Positions 63,301-64,000 of a stretch of 64,000 nucleotides of DNA are shown piece after piece (the first letter of the stretch is position 1; each line of letters starts with the position of its first letter). Below the pieces are notes generated by a model that was given only the letters and a program-made list of their open reading frames with translations, did no database searches and was not told the DNA's origin. The position numbers and the translations under genes were made by a program. Origin of the DNA: Pseudomonas antarctica (lineage in GTDB: Bacteria; Pseudomonadota; Gammaproteobacteria; Pseudomonadales; Pseudomonadaceae); NCBI RefSeq assembly GCF_900624995.1, contig NZ_UYXQ01000013.1, positions 1 through 64,000 on the forward strand. Reading direction: 5' to 3'.

Positions 63301-64000
63301 TGACTGCTTTCAAAGTGGCACTGGTCCAGTCCTTGATGCCCCGGGATACCGACTTTTCTGAAGCTGATCCGCTGCATTGGCCAGAACCTTACCGAGCCAG
63401 GCATAGGGCGCATCTTGCAGCGATGTGCCGATTGCTTGGACAGCAGCTTTCGGCCGCACGCTTCGCGAACCGAAAACCCTCCACACAGCGCAAAGCGCAA
63501 TTGGACCTTATTGTATTTCCAGAACTTGCCATCCATCCCGATGACATGTGGCTTTTGCACAGGCTATCAGACAGCACTGGCGCTGTGATATTTGCTGGGC
63601 AAACCTTCGTAGAGCATCCATACCTCAAAAAACCCATCAACCGGGCTGTGTGGCTTCTGCGACAGGAGAGTGCTGCCGGTAGACAGATCATTCGCGCCTA
63701 TCAAGGCAAGGAGTACGGAATTCCTTGGGAGTTGAAAGCTGGTGTGGCGGGACACAGGCCCTACCAGGTCATCGTCGAGTTCAAAGATAAGCAGGGCGTT
63801 ACTGCCAGGCTGACCGGCGCCATTTGCTATGACGCTACCGATCTGAAGCTCGCCTCAGACATGCGTGATATCACTGATGGTTTTGTAATTGCTGCGCTAA
63901 ACAAGGACATCGGCACGTTCGACACCATGGCGACAGCCCTGCAATTCCATATGTACCAGCCCATCATGCTAGCCAATACCGGTCAATATGGCGGTTCAAA
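60324..64000 (+). CDS. defence-associated reverse transcriptase with nitrilase domain (DRT type 1-like), 3' end outside window
   Basis: Open to the window end (at least 1225 residues). GTG start with GGAGG seven bases upstream; an in-frame stop lies at 60303. The N-terminal reverse transcriptase has Asp230 in VVKLDLAKFYD, the LPQGLVASGFFAN block (Gln299) and the active site YVDD at 348-351. A helical middle region of about 550 residues is unassigned. The C-terminal nitrilase-fold domain shows Glu1067 (LIVFPELAIH), Lys1129 (YQGKEYGIP) and Cys1168 (AICYDATD), the full Glu-Lys-Cys triad in normal spacing. RT-nitrilase fusion of this size is the DRT1/UG1 architecture, a single-gene anti-phage system. 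The exact UG group needs a tree. Confidence 0.9.
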   Translation, partial: MSVVASRYERLGPSLSLLADEAVLAQAWKKADAYIRRHNWYADILELEQVSLLLPQTLRVWQQQISWGDHASASPLRLVPAPKNGKWHFPSKKEGGDWKFKPTLKSDKSLQTEPDLRPLAHVSIREQVMASCVMLCVADAVETLQGNPDPATYASKSQARHHVCSYGNRLFCDWLTDSDGRQQARFRWGNATTYSQFFVDYERFLERPAEVCREALPTLQEERLFVVKLDLAKFYDCVSQPAVVKRLRSLYQSYATRFSIPYVVSDAEPFWQAVEKILRWQWHVSDAADRTDLKLGLPQGLVASGFFANAYMHEFDQMVLGTLTQKIGIPVKVNGNTVTARLVDYCRYVDDMRLVVAIPNEAAKSMALEALANDMSDWANSLIGGCFKDEHNGLEVKKEKSEAVAWEDFAVQGSTSRFMRGVNGQISTAPDPATLLQATGSLDHLLWLADALDDAADVDENPLALARISLPRADVRDDTVKRFAANRLRQVLRMRRSMADPELPAEDALANTEVSERQALDHEMETIARKLVACWSRNPALASVLRCGLDIFPSAELLRPVLQALQLKLKSGANRAEREVSLFVLSDLLRAGAVETGLHRPESYPASADIAGYRKELLQTALEVVADSDLPWYLLQQAALFLAVMQYPVLLPPLKELVSYSALHGALRFSPPFTPELSTALTAGLLVMRITGQRDKFVIWLGTWLQNLPIKEANKLIDDIAMIEPRVLGEIHAAWIGRGKVGWVKHVDRYLSPPQTQESSIRLKDWRAGKRSLLAIVTHPENPFVQENALLKLTVELLKAASSGLLDNDGISLDWLAVECADWSRVQDPNTQMILTFKAPNKIVQPWNETPSWCSDDSAWAYRLGRLLRSAIVGESDFTTRFFPLREEQFDRYRGIQSSWYKRRLGLMPLSPGLGEEPTPISPWLNELVMRLLQWPGLEINRNVVVGFAEAGIPSDLLILVKARLEEQGRLFGRQSNLPAYLLPIECAKTTNLTAFKVALVQSLMPRDTDFSEADPLHWPEPYRARHRAHLAAMCRLLGQQLSAARFANRKPSTQRKAQLDLIVFPELAIHPDDMWLLHRLSDSTGAVIFAGQTFVEHPYLKKPINRAVWLLRQESAAGRQIIRAYQGKEYGIPWELKAGVAGHRPYQVIVEFKDKQGVTARLTGAICYDATDLKLASDMRDITDGFVIAALNKDIGTFDTMATALQFHMYQPIMLANTGQYGGS

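Overview
The window looks like a chromosome segment of a Pseudomonas of the fluorescens/putida type. The evidence is the gene order, the codon use (GC-rich third positions through most of the window) and short intergenic repeats of the GTGGGAGCGGGCTTGC family. The order tyrS, M23 peptidase, anmK, erpA, argC ... coq7, vfr, trpCDG ... trpE, gph, rpe, agt transporter and two-component system, djlA, murU, amgK, lptD, surA, pdxA, rsmA, apaGH, glpE, prkA, yeaH, spoVR, cca, folB, plsY, tsaD, rpsU, dnaG, rpoD, rmcA, tRNA is the Pseudomonas core order as I recall it. I could not run any database search.

Layout. (1) 1-270: two strong minus-strand promoters that should drive an rRNA operon lying to the left. 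(2) 271-12462: tyrosyl-tRNA synthetase, cell-wall recycling (M23 peptidase, AnmK), Fe-S carrier ErpA, ArgC, HemJ, a short plus-strand run ending in Coq7, an OsmC-like protein, the cAMP regulator Vfr and a lipoate-ligase homologue. (3) 12573-20577: trpCDG and trpE-gph-rpe, separated by the autotransporter esterase estA. A Trp-rich leader peptide precedes trpG, and a near copy is fused in frame to the end of gph, directly before trpE. (4) 20661-29289: an iron-type alcohol dehydrogenase, an ABC uptake system (agtDCBA) and a two-component pair (agtRS). (5) 29367-47163: envelope biogenesis (djlA, murU-amgK, lptD-surA), the pdxA-rsmA-apaG-apaH-glpE run, the prkA-yeaH-spoVR stress cluster and cca. 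(6) 47231-58515: folK/folB, plsY, tsaD, the rpsU-dnaG-rpoD macromolecular synthesis cluster, a 1247-residue c-di-GMP sensor (RmcA-like) and a CAT-anticodon tRNA.

(7) 58516-64000 is accessory DNA. A tyrosine recombinase gene begins 128 bp after the tRNA, which is the classical left edge of an integrative island. It lacks the first catalytic arginine, so it may be dead. After about 600 bp of non-core sequence comes a very large gene that runs off the window end. Its product (at least 1225 residues) joins an N-terminal reverse transcriptase with an intact YVDD site to a C-terminal nitrilase-fold domain with an intact Glu-Lys-Cys triad. This is the architecture of defence-associated reverse transcriptase type 1 (DRT1, UG1 group), an anti-phage system. 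A 58-codon reading frame with a good ribosome-binding site precedes it and overlaps its GTG start by four bases (GTGA), suggesting translational coupling. Upstream of that lies a strongly self-complementary stretch that could be a structured RNA or an attC-like site. The small frame and the structured stretch are the least explained parts of the window and the best candidates for undescribed biology.

Starts were chosen by Shine-Dalgarno quality and family N-termini; several differ from the longest possible reading frame.
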